64,000 nt of DNA from Mycobacterium sp. GA-1841 (GCF_001954135.1 NZ_MBEQ01000088.1:1-64000); one strand, 5' to 3'. Shown: positions 9,439-19,406, counted from the first letter of the stretch. Program-made: numbers and translations. The notes: generated from the letters alone by a model not told the origin.

Positions 9439-9761
9439 TCGGCCGAGTTCACCGGTCCGGCCCGAGCCGAGGCTCTCGCCGGCCCGAATCCCCAGCGGCC
9501 GAGCCGGACCGGCACCGAGACGTCGAGCACCACGTCGAGCCCCTCGACGCGGCATCCGGCGATCACCGAGCGCATCCGTGCGGCAATCTGGCCGGCCAGC
9601 CCGCAGGCCGCCTCCGGACCGGCCGCCACCGCGCCGGCGGCACCCAGCGCGGCGAGGTCGGCTGCGGTCTGGGCCCGGTGCCGCGCCGTCACCGCCGCCC
9701 CGAGGTAGGCGCCGGCGGAGGCGAATGCGACCACGATCGCGATCATCGCTGCGGCCAGCAC
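9435..9761 (-). CDS. TadE-like pilus/secretion protein, last gene of the tad operon (Rv3654c-like)
   Basis: About 108 residues. A single N-terminal membrane segment (VLAAAMIAIVVAFASAGAYL) precedes TARHRAQTAADLAALGAAGA, typical of the helicase-neighbourhood TadE-like family. The family motif DERGSATV is encoded just upstream (from 9782) but in this sequence no ATG, GTG or TTG exists in frame between it and the preceding gene, so the first usable start is GTG 9761. An ATG overlapping the previous stop is in the wrong frame. The product is expected to be a minor, membrane-anchored pilus component. Confidence 0.7.
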   Translation of the reverse strand: MLAAAMIAIVVAFASAGAYLGAAVTARHRAQTAADLAALGAAGAVAAGPEAACGLAGQIAARMRSVIAGCRVEGLDVVLDVSVPVRLGRWGFGPARASARAGPVNSAD

Positions 9762-9777
9762 CGTGGCCGAGCCCCGC

Positions 9778-10101
9778 TCATCCGACGCCGGGCTCGGGAA
9801 CCGCGACCGCCTCGGCGGACACCGTGAACCCCGGTAGCGCCGTGGTTGCGCTGACCCGGGCGACCACCATCGCGCCGTCCGGGCCGACGTGAACCACCGC
9901 GCCGGACGGGGCGATCCGTCGAGCCGCCGCAGTGGCCGTGTCGTTGTCGCCCCGGGCCGCCAACCGGGCGGCTTCCCGGGCGGCGTCGATGCATCGAATC
10001 TGCATCCCCACCGCGCTGATACCGCCCACGCACAACACCAGCATCGCCACCAGTGTCGCGATCGCAAAGGCCGCCTCGACGGTGACCGCGCCCCGGTCAT
10101 C
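9778..10101 (-). CDS. TadE-like minor pilin (Rv3655c-like), 5' end unresolved
   Basis: The recognisable protein is about 107 residues: DDRGAVTVEAAFAIATLVAM gives the TadE N-terminal motif with its Glu and the membrane helix, then CIDAAREAARLAARGD. The listed 5' end is the first codon of that motif, not a start codon: none is in frame nearby upstream, the next downstream GTG is at 10050 inside the membrane helix, and the long frame runs back through the pilin gene to 10335. The ATG at 10100 is out of frame. The stop TGA is 16 nt before the start of the next gene. Confidence 0.65.
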   Translation of the reverse strand, partial: DDRGAVTVEAAFAIATLVAMLVLCVGGISAVGMQIRCIDAAREAARLAARGDNDTATAAARRIAPSGAVVHVGPDGAMVVARVSATTALPGFTVSAEAVAVPEPGVG

Positions 10102-10304
10102 TAGACGTTGGTGTTCAGGGCCCGGCTGATGATGTTGGTCAGGGCACTGACGATCGAATCGCCGGTGACCACCGTGTACAGGATCGCCCCGAACGCGGCG
10201 GCGGCAATCGTACCGATGGCGTATTCCACAGTGGACATGCCCGATTCGTCCAGCATCACCAGCGTCGCTCTGGCGGTCAACCGCTGAATCATGTTTCCTC
10301 CCAT
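10101..10304 (-). CDS. Flp-type type IVb pilin (Rv3656c-like, DUF4244)
   Basis: The 67-residue prepilin has the actinobacterial Flp signature ESGMSTVEYAIGTIAAAAFG: a Gly before the mature end, Glu at position 5 after it, and a hydrophobic helix. It is the likely major subunit of the tad pilus. Two starts are possible: ATG 10304 preceded by GGGAGG, and ATG 10292 preceded by a second GGGAGG that is itself coded by the first four codons. It is the only gene of the cluster with such strong ribosome sites, consistent with high expression. Confidence 0.9.
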   Translation of the reverse strand: MGGNMIQRLTARATLVMLDESGMSTVEYAIGTIAAAAFGAILYTVVTGDSIVSALTNIISRALNTNV

Positions 10305-10331
10305 ACATTTTCCTCCCTTTGCACGACGTGC

Positions 10332-10913
10332 TCACAACAACCCTGAACCCAGCACGTCACCGGCCAGACCGGCGACCACGGGAATGACACCGAGACACAC
10401 GAACGCCGGCAGGAAACACAGCCCCAGCGGGCCGGCGACCAGCACTGCGGCGCGTTCGGCCACCGCGTCGGCGGCGGTGGACGCGTCGTGGCGCGATTGC
10501 GCCGCCAACTCGGCGACCCCGTCGGCCAGCGCACTGCCCGAGGCCGCCGACCGTCGGGCCAGCCGCAGCAGGGCCTCGACGTTGTCGTCCCGAGGTGACG
10601 CGTCATTGCTCGGCGCCCAGGCCCGCTCCGGGTCGGCGCCGAGCGCCAACAGTTCGGCCGCCCGGCGCAACACCGGTGCCAGCGTCGGCGGTGCCGACGC
10701 GGTGGCCGCGGCCGCCGCAGTCGAGACCGCCATCCCGGCAGACAGACACGCGGCAAGGAGATCGAACGTGGAAGCAGCGGCGAGCGGATCGTCGGCCGGG
10801 CCCGGTTGCCGGCCTCCAGACGGCGCCGGGGCCGGTACCGCCCGGTTGCGTACGCGGGACGGATCCGCGCCGACCAGCAGTGCTGCGGCGAGAAACAGTG
10901 CCGCCCAGATCAT
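10332..10913 (-). CDS. TadC-like inner-membrane platform protein (Rv3657c-like)
   Basis: 193 residues. The N-terminal hydrophobic segment IWAALFLAAALLVGA and the C-terminal hydrophobic region PLGLCFLPAFVCLGVIPVVAG flank an Ala-rich helical type II secretion F-domain-like core (LLAACLSAGMAV...). ATG 10913 overlaps the TGA of the tadB gene by 4 nt (ATGA), so translation is coupled. It probably forms the membrane platform together with TadB. Confidence 0.8.
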   Translation of the reverse strand: MIWAALFLAAALLVGADPSRVRNRAVPAPAPSGGRQPGPADDPLAAASTFDLLAACLSAGMAVSTAAAAATASAPPTLAPVLRRAAELLALGADPERAWAPSNDASPRDDNVEALLRLARRSAASGSALADGVAELAAQSRHDASTAADAVAERAAVLVAGPLGLCFLPAFVCLGVIPVVAGLAGDVLGSGLL

Positions 10914-11695
10914 CTCAACACCCGATCGGTGATCCGGTCCGACCACGTCAGACCGGCGCAGGCCAGCAGGACGCCGACGACCAGCAACCAGCCCCCGATT
11001 CCCGGGCCGCACAGGAACGCCAACGGCTTCGCACCGATCAACTGACCGAGCGCCAGCCCCGCCACCGGCAACCCGGCGAGGACCGCCGCTGTGGCCCGAG
11101 GACCCGCCATGGCGGCCTGGACATGCGCCGAGAAGCGCTCACGTTCGACGATGTCGCGCTGCGCCGTGCGCATGAGGGTGGCAATCGAGAGGCCATATGC
11201 GTGGGCCAGGCGCCAACAGGCGGCGAGCCGGTGCCAGTGCATCGGCAGTCGCGAGTCTGCCGCGGCGTCGGCCAACCCGGCCGCGACGTCAGCACCCAGT
11301 CGCGCCCTGGCCGCGACGGCACTCAAACCCTGACTCACCGGTCCAGACGCCTCGGCCGCAGCGGTGTCGAACGCGTTGACGGGATGGACGCCGGTGCGTA
11401 GCTCACCGACGAGCACGTCCAGGGCAGCCTGCAGCGCAGCCGATTCCTCCTGCCGTCGCCGTCGGGTCGACCCACGCCGGCGACGCAGCGCCACGGTGGT
11501 GGCGATCGCGGTCACGGCCAACGCGGCAGGAAACGAAACCAGCACCGCCACAACCACTCCCAGAACCGCGACCACCGGTACCGCCCGCACGCAACGGCGC
11601 TCCGCGCCCCGGTTCCGGCGGAACACCGCCGCGCGGCGGGGAGTGACCGGCCAGAGTAGAAGCGCGGCCGCCAATGCCAGGGCGCTGACCGTCAT
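10910..11695 (-). CDS. TadB-like type II secretion F-domain protein (Rv3658c-like)
   Basis: 261 residues from ATG 11695. An N-terminal membrane segment (SALALAAALLLWP) is followed by VPVVAVLGVVVAVLV, a basic stretch RRRRGSTRRRRQ, the F-domain and two C-terminal membrane segments. The start overlaps the expected stop of tadA (11692-11694) by 4 nt. As sequenced, however, the tadA frame does not stop there but runs on in the tadB frame, so the DNA encodes one 650-residue TadA-TadB ORF (10910-12862). Confidence 0.82.
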   Translation of the reverse strand: MTVSALALAAALLLWPVTPRRAAVFRRNRGAERRCVRAVPVVAVLGVVVAVLVSFPAALAVTAIATTVALRRRRGSTRRRRQEESAALQAALDVLVGELRTGVHPVNAFDTAAAEASGPVSQGLSAVAARARLGADVAAGLADAAADSRLPMHWHRLAACWRLAHAYGLSIATLMRTAQRDIVERERFSAHVQAAMAGPRATAAVLAGLPVAGLALGQLIGAKPLAFLCGPGIGGWLLVVGVLLACAGLTWSDRITDRVLR

Positions 11696-12862
11696 GACGA
11701 CATCCGCTGCCGGAGCAACGCGTCGAGAGCGTCCGCGCCACAACCCCCACCCGTCATCGGCATGCCAGGCCGTCATCACCTCGAGGTCGTGCCGCCCAGC
11801 CCGGTGCAGGACGGCGATCTCGGCGAGCCTGCGGCGCCCGTTCCGGTCCCGGCCCACGTGCAGCAGCACCTGCACGGCGGCGGCCAACTGGCTGATCAGG
11901 GCGGCACGGTCCAGGCCGCCGAGCGCGCCGAGTGCCTCCAATCGAGCCGGCACCTCAGCCGGATTGTTGGCATGCACCGTGCCTGCACCGCCGTCGTGGC
12001 CGGTGTTGAGCGCGGCGAGCAAGTCCACGACCTCCGCCCCACGAACCTCGCCCACGACGATCCGATCCGGACGCATCCGCAGCGCCTGGCGCACCAGATC
12101 CCGCACAGTCACCTCGCCGACCCCCTCGACGTTGGCGGCCCGGGCCACGAGTCTGACCAGATGCGGGTGCGGCGGAGCCAATTCGGCTGCGTCCTCGACA
12201 CACACGATGCGTTCGCACCCGTCGACGGCGCCGAGCGCGGCGGCCAACAAAGTGGTCTTGCCGCATCCGGTTCCGCCGGAGATCAGGAATGCCAACCTGG
12301 CCCGGATGATCGCCCGCAGCAGATCTGCCGCCTCCGGCGGGATCGCCCCCGACCGGATGAGGCTGTCGAGGTTCTGGGTGGCCGGGCGCAGCACCCGCAA
12401 CGACAGGCAGGTGCCCGCGGACGCCACCGGAGGCAGCACTGCGTGCAGGCGCACGGTGAACGGACCGATGCCGGTGAGTTGACCGTCCACCCACGGCTGC
12501 GCCTCGTCGAGTCGGCGTCCGGCCAACAGCGCCAACCGCTGCGCCAGCCGACGGACGGCGTCCTCGTCGGTGAAACACACTGTGCTGCGGCGTAATCCGT
12601 TCCCGTCGTCCACCCACACCGCATCAGGGGCGGTCACCAGCACATCGGTGGTCGTCGGTGCGCACAGCAGCGGCTCCAGCAGGCCCGCACCGGTCAGCTC
12701 TGTTTCCAAGAGCCGCAGATTGCTCAGTACCTCGGTGTCGCCGAGCAGGCCACCGGACTCGGCCCGGATCGCCGCGGCCACCACACCAGGGCTCAGCGTG
12801 CCCCTCGATGATGTCTCGGCCACCAGGCGTTCGCGGACCCGGTCGATCAGCGAGGAACTCAT
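11692..12862 (-). CDS. TadA/CpaF-type secretion ATPase (Rv3659c-like) with an apparent 1-nt frameshift near its 3' end
   Basis: Motor ATPase of pilus assembly. The N-terminal part begins SSSLIDRVRERL; the Walker A is SGGTGCGKTTLL, Walker B region RPDRIVVGEVRG, and the His box is AGTVHANNP. ATG 12862 overlaps the stop of the upstream ssd gene (ATGA). After WHADDG (about 11750) the normal ending ALDALLRQRMSS plus TGA is present in the next frame, ending at 11692; the span is 390 codons plus one extra base, with GGGGG (plus-strand CCCCC 11744-11748) as the likely site. Without correction the reading frame fuses to TadB. Confidence 0.85.
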
Positions 12863-13938
12863 GCCGCCGCCTGGGCAGGATGCCGGGCCAGGACCGAGAG
12901 CACCCGGCGAGCCGCGGATCCCAGCGGTGAGCGGGGCCGCACGCGTAACCCGCCACGCTCCAACGCCTCGGCGATACCGGCCTGGGGTCGCATCGCGGCC
13001 AGCAATGGCAGCTCCACGATGCGGGCCACCTCGGCTGCGCGTAGGCCGCCCGGCGACGGGCCCCGAACCACTACGCCCGCGTTCGGATTGCAGGCCAGCA
13101 GCCACGGGCGGGCCGCGGCCGCCGCAGTGCACGCGCGCACGTCGGCCGGTGTCACCACCACGACGAGATCAGCGGCGTCCAGAGCGGTTTCGGCCGCCGC
13201 GGTGGGTTGCCGGGGCACGTCGCAGACGACGGTGACACCGCCGCGACACCCGGCCTCGACGACTGCACCCAGCGGCCCGGCCTCGATCTCGGCGCCCGAA
13301 CGCCCGCTGGCAAGCACGCTGACCCCGTTCCGGCGGGGCAGCGCGTCGCGCAACGCCGGGTAGGCCAACCGACCGCCCTGCAAGGCCAGGTCCGGCCACC
13401 GCAGCCCGGGCAGCTCCTCGCTGCCGGCCACCAGGTCGATGCCTCCGCTCCACGGGTCCGCCTCGACCAGCAGCGCTTCGGGCGCCGACTGCGCCAGCGC
13501 CACGGCGAACACCGACGCACCGGCACCTCCTCGAGCGCCCAGCACCGCCACGGCCGGACCGCGGCCGGCGTCGTCGCGGCACGCGGCCTCGGACAGGGCG
13601 GCGACCAGATCGGCATCCTCGGCCGGCAGGGTGACCAGCTGCTGCGCGCCGACCGAGATCGCGGCCTGCCAGTCTTCCGGCTGTGGTTGAGCACGGCCGA
13701 CGAGGATCACCCGGGTGCGGCGGGGCAGCGCGCGGGCTGCGCAGCGCAGCGCCCCCGGGCCGTCGAGCAGCACCGCGACAGCCGCTGTCCAGGCCTTGCG
13801 ACCAGAGGGTTCGTCTACCAGGACCAGACCCACGCCCGCCGCGGCGGCCACCCGGGACACGTCTTCACGCAGAAGCGGATCGCCGATGAGGGCCAGCACG
13901 GTGCCCGGTGGGCTGGTCGAGGACTTCGAGGTGGCCAT
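12859..13938 (-). CDS. ssd: CpaE/MinD-like ATPase, septum-site-determining protein family (Rv3660c-like)
   Basis: 359 residues. An N-terminal receiver-like region is followed by a ParA/MinD-type domain starting AVLGARGGAGASVFAVALA (deviant Walker A, with Ala-Ser where Lys-Thr is usual) and LLVEADPWSGGIDLVAG. It heads the tad operon, as in the actinobacterial CpaE-homologue family. The M. tuberculosis protein was proposed to affect septum placement (Ssd). ATG 13938 opens the operon; the stop overlaps the tadA start. Confidence 0.83.
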   Translation of the reverse strand: MATSKSSTSPPGTVLALIGDPLLREDVSRVAAAAGVGLVLVDEPSGRKAWTAAVAVLLDGPGALRCAARALPRRTRVILVGRAQPQPEDWQAAISVGAQQLVTLPAEDADLVAALSEAACRDDAGRGPAVAVLGARGGAGASVFAVALAQSAPEALLVEADPWSGGIDLVAGSEELPGLRWPDLALQGGRLAYPALRDALPRRNGVSVLASGRSGAEIEAGPLGAVVEAGCRGGVTVVCDVPRQPTAAAETALDAADLVVVVTPADVRACTAAAAARPWLLACNPNAGVVVRGPSPGGLRAAEVARIVELPLLAAMRPQAGIAEALERGGLRVRPRSPLGSAARRVLSVLARHPAQAAA

Positions 13939-14103
13939 GCCCCCAGCCTGTGGGCAACCACGGCCTGCACACCATCACCAATTCGCCGATTGGGGATGAA
14001 CTCGACGCTGGGGATGAAACCGCGGTCCGCGAACGTACCGCGAACGGCGCACTGAAAATACGGTTCCGCAACTACAGCGGCCGAACCGGTGAGGATTCTT
14101 CCC

Positions 14104-14203
14104 CGGAAAAAGAGACGACCCCCGCCAGGGGGGGAGGAGGCGGAGGTCGTCGTGTATCAGCCCCGGGGGGTCGGGCTGATACACCCTCGGCATAAGCCGA
14201 GTA
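14104..14203 (-). ncRNA. 6C small RNA (B11 family)
   Basis: On the minus strand the region folds into consecutive hairpins: CTCGGC/GCCGAG (14201-14186), an 11-bp stem TGTATCAGCCC/GGGCTGATACA (14183-14153) whose loop holds CCCCCC, and GACGACC/GGTCGTC (14151-14114) whose loop holds a run of seven C and which is followed by CTCTTTTTCC, a terminator. Two C-rich loops define the actinobacterial 6C RNA. The position between Rv3660c and Rv3661 homologues matches M. tuberculosis B11. In M. tuberculosis and M. smegmatis this RNA is a trans-acting regulator of growth-related genes. Ends are estimated to within a few nt. Confidence 0.9.
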
Positions 14204-14209
14204 ATGCTC

Positions 14210-14215
14210 ACTATA
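14210..14215 (-). promoter_or_regulatory. -10 box of the 6C RNA promoter
   Basis: TATAGT on the minus strand is a near-consensus -10 hexamer 6-7 nt before the predicted RNA 5' end at about 14203. No convincing -35 at standard spacing. Confidence 0.5.
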
Positions 14216-14349
14216 CACACGGAACTGCCAAAACACGCAAGGGACATCTGCGCGGGCTATCGACTGTCGCACCGGGGCCGCCACGCGAAAGAATGTGTCG
14301 TGAACTGCCATTTTGTGTCGCCGGCCGGATAGGGCGGGGCACCTGCCTC

Positions 14350-14355
14350 TATGCT
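14350..14355 (+). promoter_or_regulatory. -10 box, leaderless promoter of the HAD phosphatase gene
   Basis: TATGCT is followed by 7 nt and then GTG 14363. It overlaps an in-frame ATG at 14351, which therefore is unlikely to be the start. Confidence 0.45.
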
Positions 14356-14362
14356 TGCGCCT

Positions 14363-15220
14363 GTGACCGCAACCGATCGGGCTGCCGGGGAGTCGATCGC
14401 ACAGCAATCCGCACCGCACGGTGACCGGCCGGTGCGCACCGCCGCCTTCTTCGACCTCGACAAGACCGTCATCGCAAAGTCCAGCACGCTCGCTTTCAGC
14501 AAACCTTTCTTCAATCAGGGCCTGCTGAACCGTCGCACCGTTCTCAAGTCGACTTATGCTCAGTTTCTGTTCCTGATGTCGGGCGCCGACCACGACCAGA
14601 TGGACCGGATGCGCAGCTACATCACCAACATGTGCACCGGCTGGGATGTCGAACAGGTCAAGTCGATCGTCGGCGAAACACTGCACGACATCGTCGATCC
14701 CCTGGTGTTCGCCGAGGCGGCCGAACTGATCGCCGACCACAAACTGTGCGGTCGCGACGTCGTCGTGGTGTCGGCCTCGGGTGAGGAGATCGTGGCCCCG
14801 ATCGCGCGGGCGCTGGGCGCGACCCATGCGATGGCCACCCGAATGGTGGTCGAAGATGGGCGCTACACCGGCGAGATCGCGTTCTACTGCTACGGCGAAG
14901 GCAAAGTCGAGGCAATTCGCGCCCTGGCCGCCCGCGAGGGCTACGCGTTGGACCACTGCTACGCCTATTCGGACTCGATCACCGACATTCCGATGCTGGA
15001 AAGCGTCGGCCATCCCACCGCCGTCAACCCCGACCGGGGGTTACGTAAAGAAGCCGCCGCCCGTGGGTGGCCGGTGCTGACGTTCAGCCGGCCGGTGTCG
15101 CTGCGGGATCGGATTCCGGCCCCGTCGGGGGCGGCGGTCGCCACCAGCGCGGCCGTCGGGATCAGCGCCCTGGCGGCCGGTGCGCTGACCTATTCACTGC
15201 TCCGGCGCTTCACTTCCTGA
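14363..15220 (+). CDS. HAD-superfamily IB hydrolase (Rv3661-like)
   Basis: 285 residues. HAD motif I is FFDLDKTVI (nucleophile Asp and acid/base Asp), motif II VVVSASGEE, motif III region GEGKVEAI, motif IV YSDSITDIPML. This is the SerB-like subclass, so a small phosphomonoester is the likely substrate, but none is established. A C-terminal hydrophobic segment (AAVGISALAAGALTYSLL) suggests membrane attachment. GTG 14363 fits both the leaderless box and the M. tuberculosis protein (287 aa). Confidence 0.9.
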   Translation: MTATDRAAGESIAQQSAPHGDRPVRTAAFFDLDKTVIAKSSTLAFSKPFFNQGLLNRRTVLKSTYAQFLFLMSGADHDQMDRMRSYITNMCTGWDVEQVKSIVGETLHDIVDPLVFAEAAELIADHKLCGRDVVVVSASGEEIVAPIARALGATHAMATRMVVEDGRYTGEIAFYCYGEGKVEAIRALAAREGYALDHCYAYSDSITDIPMLESVGHPTAVNPDRGLRKEAAARGWPVLTFSRPVSLRDRIPAPSGAAVATSAAVGISALAAGALTYSLLRRFTS

Positions 15221-15282
15221 CCTACCGCATGTAGTAGCTGAGGCCCTCGGCGTAACGATCGGAACTCGGCCCCGTTTCACCC

Positions 15283-15311
15283 TTGCTGTGACCGTGGTCA
15301 CGTAGTACAAA
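15283..15311 (+). promoter_or_regulatory. Putative promoter of the Ms1 RNA
   Basis: TTGCTG (15283-15288) and TACAAA (15306-15311) are separated by 17 bp. The -10 is imperfect at its last base; TAGTAC at 15303 is an alternative. Confidence 0.35.
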
Positions 15312-15315
15312 GGAA

Positions 15316-15620
15316 CCACGGAAGCTTGGATGAGGCCAAGGCTTAGCCAGAAGAGAAGGCTAAATCTCCCGAACCAGGCTCCCTAGCACGGGTCCCGGCA
15401 CCCACGCGGAGCACATGCCGCGGAATAGGCAAAAGTGTTGCGGGCCTGCGTGATTGCGAGGAGCGGACGGCCACGACGGCTCTTTGGGTAGAGCTGCAGC
15501 CGAAGCGCATCGCAAGGACGCCGAGGCCACCCACGCATCCCACGTTGGCACGCTTGGTAACCGGTATCCGTGCTAGCGGGCGGCGAGCCGAACATCGTTC
15601 GGAGCGCCGCCCGCTTTCGT
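15316..15620 (+). ncRNA. Ms1 RNA (MTS2823 family), RNA polymerase-binding 6S-like RNA
   Basis: The roughly 300-nt gap between the Rv3661 and Rv3662c homologues is the genomic position of MTS2823/Ms1, the abundant stationary-phase RNA that binds core RNA polymerase in mycobacteria. No ORF on either strand looks coding. The right end is a very strong hairpin (15576-15614) followed by TTTCGTTTG. A promoter-like element sits at 15283-15311. The call rests on position, size, orientation and terminator; I could not align to a known Ms1 sequence, and the 5' end is estimated. Confidence 0.82.
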
Positions 15621-15622
15621 TT
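15576..15622 (+). terminator. Intrinsic terminator of the Ms1 RNA
   Basis: GCGGGCGGCG (15576-15585) pairs perfectly with CGCCGCCCGC (15605-15614). The stem is extended inside by CCGAAC/GTTCGG around a short loop, and TTTCGTTT follows. Confidence 0.85.
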
Positions 15623-15647
15623 GCTGAGGGCGCGCGCTGAACCAAGT

Positions 15648-16424
15648 TCAGCCAGCCGCCGACTGAGCGATCTGCAACGCCTCTCGCGCCCCGCCCTTCA
15701 ACGCTTCACTGCTGAACAGCAGCCAGGCCGTCAACCCGTCGTGCGTGCCGGAGGCGAATCCCCGTGCGGCAGCCCGGTACTCCCCCGACTTGCGCATCCA
15801 ATACACCTCGGGCACCCCGAGGCCGTGTGGATCCAACCCGCTGGCGATCGTCACCAGGCGCGACACCGCACGCGCCACCACCCCGTCGGCGGTCCCGAAC
15901 GGAGCCAGGCTGAGGAGTTCGCCGTGGGCGACGGCGGCGAGCACGGGGGCCGGAACCTTGGAGCCGCCGGCCAGGATGTCGGTCAGCAGTTCGAGGCGAC
16001 GCCCCACATCGGGATCGGTTCGGGGCCGGCCCAGATGCTCGTCGTCGGCCAGATCGGCGGCGGCCAACGCGTGCAATCGGGCCAAGGCCTGCATCGGCGC
16101 CCGCTGCCACACTCCGACCAGCGCGGTGGCGCCACCCTCGAGCGCTTCGGCCACCCGGATGGCGCCCGCGGTCACCGGATCGGGCTCACCGTCGGCGGAC
16201 AGCTGCACCGCCCCGCCGTCGAGGACTGCCGAGGCGCGCGCCGCGCGCAGAGCCGCCTCGGCCGCGGTCTGTGGCCAGCCCCGCAGATTGAACTTGTGCC
16301 GATGCGCCCGGCCCAGGGCATCTCGCGCCTCGTCGCTGGCCGCGGAAACACCGGGTAGGTCGACCAGTGGTGCGAGTGGATCGGTGTTTGTCGGCTCCTC
16401 GCGCGAGCGCTCGTCGGGCGTCAT
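15648..16424 (-). CDS. Conserved hypothetical protein with a degenerate Fic-like core (Rv3662c-like)
   Basis: 258 residues, soluble, no signal peptide. The family is conserved in mycobacteria beside acs and has no known function. I see a Fic-like arrangement: SAVLDG (65-70), resembling the SxxxEG inhibitory motif, and LAPFGTADGVVAR (173-185), which lines up with the Fic core HPFxDGNGRxxR but with the catalytic His replaced by Ala174 and the metal-binding Asp by Thr178. If the relationship is real, it is a pseudoenzyme. ATG 16424 is preferred over an upstream in-frame start because it matches the family length (about 256). Confidence 0.75.
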   Translation of the reverse strand: MTPDERSREEPTNTDPLAPLVDLPGVSAASDEARDALGRAHRHKFNLRGWPQTAAEAALRAARASAVLDGGAVQLSADGEPDPVTAGAIRVAEALEGGATALVGVWQRAPMQALARLHALAAADLADDEHLGRPRTDPDVGRRLELLTDILAGGSKVPAPVLAAVAHGELLSLAPFGTADGVVARAVSRLVTIASGLDPHGLGVPEVYWMRKSGEYRAAARGFASGTHDGLTAWLLFSSEALKGGAREALQIAQSAAG

Positions 16425-16537
16425 AGCCGAAACGCTAGCCGACCGCTGAACACGCTCCCGCCGACCGTTGGGCGCAACAACGCTGCCGCCCGGCAACCGT
16501 CTTGTGAGGTCCCAACGCCCGTGCAACGTTTGGTGAC

Positions 16538-16543
16538 TAGGCT
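16538..16543 (+). promoter_or_regulatory. -10 box (TAGGCT) of a leaderless acs promoter
   Basis: TAGGCT is followed by 7 nt and ATG 16551. The same hexamer and spacing recur at five genes in the window. Confidence 0.5.
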
Positions 16544-16550
16544 CACACGC

Positions 16551-18512
<1,962 letters not shown>

Positions 18513-18529
18513 GGCACAACTCGTCGAAA

Positions 18530-18576
18530 GGCCAGTTATGGCACGCGTTTCCGAAGATGGCGTGTCATAACTGGCC
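18530..18576. terminator. Palindrome between convergent acs and the protease gene
   Basis: GGCCAGTTATGGCACGC (18530-18546) and GCGTGTCATAACTGGCC (18560-18576) form a 17-bp stem with one mismatch around a 13-nt loop. No clear T-run on either side. Probably acts as a bidirectional transcription stop for both genes. Confidence 0.5.
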
Positions 18577-18584
18577 ACTCGGGA

Positions 18585-19292
18585 TCAGGGAATCGGGACG
18601 AAACCCGTTCCCGGCCGGTTCTTGGCGGTGATGTCGGCCAGCTGGGTGTTGAACGACATCGTCACCGCCGGCGTGTGCAGCGGCACGAACTTCACCACGC
18701 AGGTGGGCAATTCCTCGGTGTAGGCGCCGTGGAGCATGCCGACCAGCCGGTTGTTGACGGTCACGGGAGCACCTGAATCACCGGGCTGGCCGCACACCTG
18801 GTTGACGATGGTGCCCGGATCCTGGCCCGGCCCCCACGTCACACCACACGAATAACCCGTCGTGCGGCCGAGTTTGCAGGCGATCTCACCGAACACCGGA
18901 TCCGGTCCGAGCCCGTCGATCTGGAAACCGTTGACGTTGTTGGTCGGGGTGACCTTCGCGGGATCGAACTGGATCACCGCGTAATCGAGCAGATCGTTAC
19001 CGGCGACCATCGTGCCGAGCACCCCGGCGCCGTCAGCCCCTTCGGCCGACACCGTGGCGCCCGGGCCACCGCAGTGCGCCGAGGTGAAACCGATGAGCCG
19101 ACCCGCATTGTCGTGCCCGATCGTGGTGAGCGTGCAGAACGACTCCCCGTTGACCACGATGCCCGAACCGCCGCCCAACACCACCGGCGCATCAGCACGC
19201 GCTTGACCCGCGGGAAGAACGGACGTGAGGATCGCAACCAGAGCGATGATCGATGCACCGATGAGCAACTGCCGGCGGTGTCTGCTCGTCAA
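18585..19292 (-). CDS. Secreted trypsin-like serine protease (Rv3668c-like)
   Basis: 235 residues. The signal peptide LLIGASIIALVAILTSVLPA ends in AGQARA. The catalytic triad is H73 (SAHCGG), D103 (LLDYAV) and S173 (GQPGDSGAPV). Paired Cys around the His and before the Ser suggest disulfides outside the membrane. TTG 19292 is chosen because GGAGG lies 4 nt upstream, and the length then fits M. tuberculosis Rv3668c (about 232); an upstream TTG at 19325 lacks a ribosome site. Confidence 0.88.
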   Translation of the reverse strand: MTSRHRRQLLIGASIIALVAILTSVLPAGQARADAPVVLGGGSGIVVNGESFCTLTTIGHDNAGRLIGFTSAHCGGPGATVSAEGADGAGVLGTMVAGNDLLDYAVIQFDPAKVTPTNNVNGFQIDGLGPDPVFGEIACKLGRTTGYSCGVTWGPGQDPGTIVNQVCGQPGDSGAPVTVNNRLVGMLHGAYTEELPTCVVKFVPLHTPAVTMSFNTQLADITAKNRPGTGFVPIP

Positions 19293-19406
19293 GTGTCCTC
19301 CAATCGACGCGCCCGACCCGCGCAACTCAAGAATGTCGTCAGTCTACTAACACCGGGACGTCAGCCGGGATCGTTAACGGGTTCGCCGCATGGCAACATG
19401 AACGCC

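Noticed and set aside
15343..15645. 100-codon minus-strand frame in the Ms1 region
   Set aside because: Basic, motif-free composition and overlap with the Ms1 terminator; the region fits an RNA gene. tmRNA and RNase P RNA were also considered, but size and position do not fit.
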